From an uncultured Flavobacteriaceae bacterium (GTDB lineage Bacteria > Bacteroidota > Bacteroidia > Flavobacteriales > Flavobacteriaceae), in contig CALZKX010000229.1 of the NCBI GenBank assembly GCA_945788155.1, positions 1-6,862 of the forward strand: DNA of 6,862 bases, given 5' to 3'. Both the position numbers and the translations under genes were made by a program. The notes below the pieces were generated by a model. That model made no database searches and was not told where the DNA came from. It saw only the letters and a list, made by a program, of their open reading frames with translations. Positions 6,477-6,862 of this stretch are shown one piece after another (position 1 is the stretch's first letter; every line of letters begins with the position of its first letter).

Positions 6477-6857
6477 TTAATTTCCATTTCCGCCAACAAA
6501 TTTGCCTTGACATATAAAAGGAGGGAAAATCATTACCGCATAATCTGGGTCATTTAATAAATCATCGTTGGATATGCCATTTTCAACAGGAGGAGCATTT
6601 AGTTCTGGAAAATCCTTTGAACGAATTTGAACATTTAATATTTGACCAGGCTTAATTTTAAATTCTTTTCCACCAAAATCTAAATCTGCATCTGGTCTGT
6701 TACCAGACTTATTGTATTTTGCAATCTCGAACTTAATTTTATGGATATCATCTTCTTTATTGTGTCCTTCATAAGTGGCTTTTTTAACAAAGTATCTTTT
6801 ACAATCGCCTACTTCAAAAAGATTAAACTTAATGTCTTTAACTTTTCTTCCATTCAT
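6477..6857 (-). CDS. Unrecognised protein co-transcribed with the kinase (possibly 5'-incomplete)
   Basis: 126 residues from the ATG at 6857. The frame stays open through the last visible bases, so the true start may lie outside the window. No signal peptide or membrane segment is seen after this ATG; if the ATG is correct, the protein is cytoplasmic. The first half is rich in Lys and Asp (CKRYFVKKATYEGHNKEDD), the middle looks beta-rich (DFGGKEFKIKPGQILNVQI) and the end is FPPFICQGKFVGGNGN. Two Cys are visible (19 and 115). I do not recognise the family. The stop codon touches the kinase ATG (TAAATG), which argues for co-translation and a role linked to the two-component pair, such as an accessory protein. 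This role is inferred from context only. Confidence 0.75.
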   Translation of the reverse strand: MNGRKVKDIKFNLFEVGDCKRYFVKKATYEGHNKEDDIHKIKFEIAKYNKSGNRPDADLDFGGKEFKIKPGQILNVQIRSKDFPELNAPPVENGISNDDLLNDPDYAVMIFPPFICQGKFVGGNGN

Positions 6858-6862
6858 TTCTA

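Overview
The window is AT-rich and every credible gene is on the minus strand, so transcription runs from the right edge to the left edge. A type A C-terminal sorting domain of the type IX secretion system (T9SS), signal peptides ending in Ala-Gln, a promoter of the TAnnTTTG class and a TPR-containing sensor kinase all point to Bacteroidota, most likely a Flavobacteriia member. This placement is an inference from features; no marker gene is present.

In transcription order: (1) an unrecognised 126-codon protein at the right edge (6857 to 6477, possibly 5'-incomplete), whose TAA directly abuts the ATG of (2) a 623-residue sensor histidine kinase with signal peptide, periplasmic TPR region, one membrane helix, HisKA_3-type dimerisation/phosphoacceptor segment and an ATPase domain. 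Its stop codon overlaps (3) a 204-residue NarL/LuxR-family response regulator. These three look like one translationally coupled signalling operon. After it come three genes for exported proteins, each behind its own intergenic region: (4) a 134-residue secreted protein of unknown function, (5) a 522-residue T9SS-sorted protein made of seven roughly 60-residue repeats (probable seven-bladed beta-propeller), and (6) a large leucine-rich-repeat/Ig-like surface protein that runs off the left edge.

The main discovery is in the intergenic DNA. Each of the three exported-protein genes is preceded by a 16-bp near-palindrome of the form TACC-N8-GGTA with a central TA (1737-1752, 3441-3456, 3973-3988). 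This 7-2-7 layout closely resembles the NarL consensus. By eye I find no other TACC-N8-GGTA in the window. In all three cases the box centre lies exactly 38.5 bp upstream of the last base of a TAnnTTTG-like -7 element, so the box abuts the -33 position at about -44 relative to the predicted start. The -33 elements are poor in all three promoters, as expected for activator-dependent promoters. The simplest reading is a compact local regulon: the kinase senses an envelope signal, phosphorylates the NarL-type regulator, and the regulator activates three adjacent genes for secreted or surface proteins.

No RNA genes, insertion sequences, CRISPR arrays or convincing terminators were seen. No stretch over 300 bases lacks a gene; the three main intergenic gaps (1676-1805, 3375-3513, 3919-3993) hold the promoters and boxes described.
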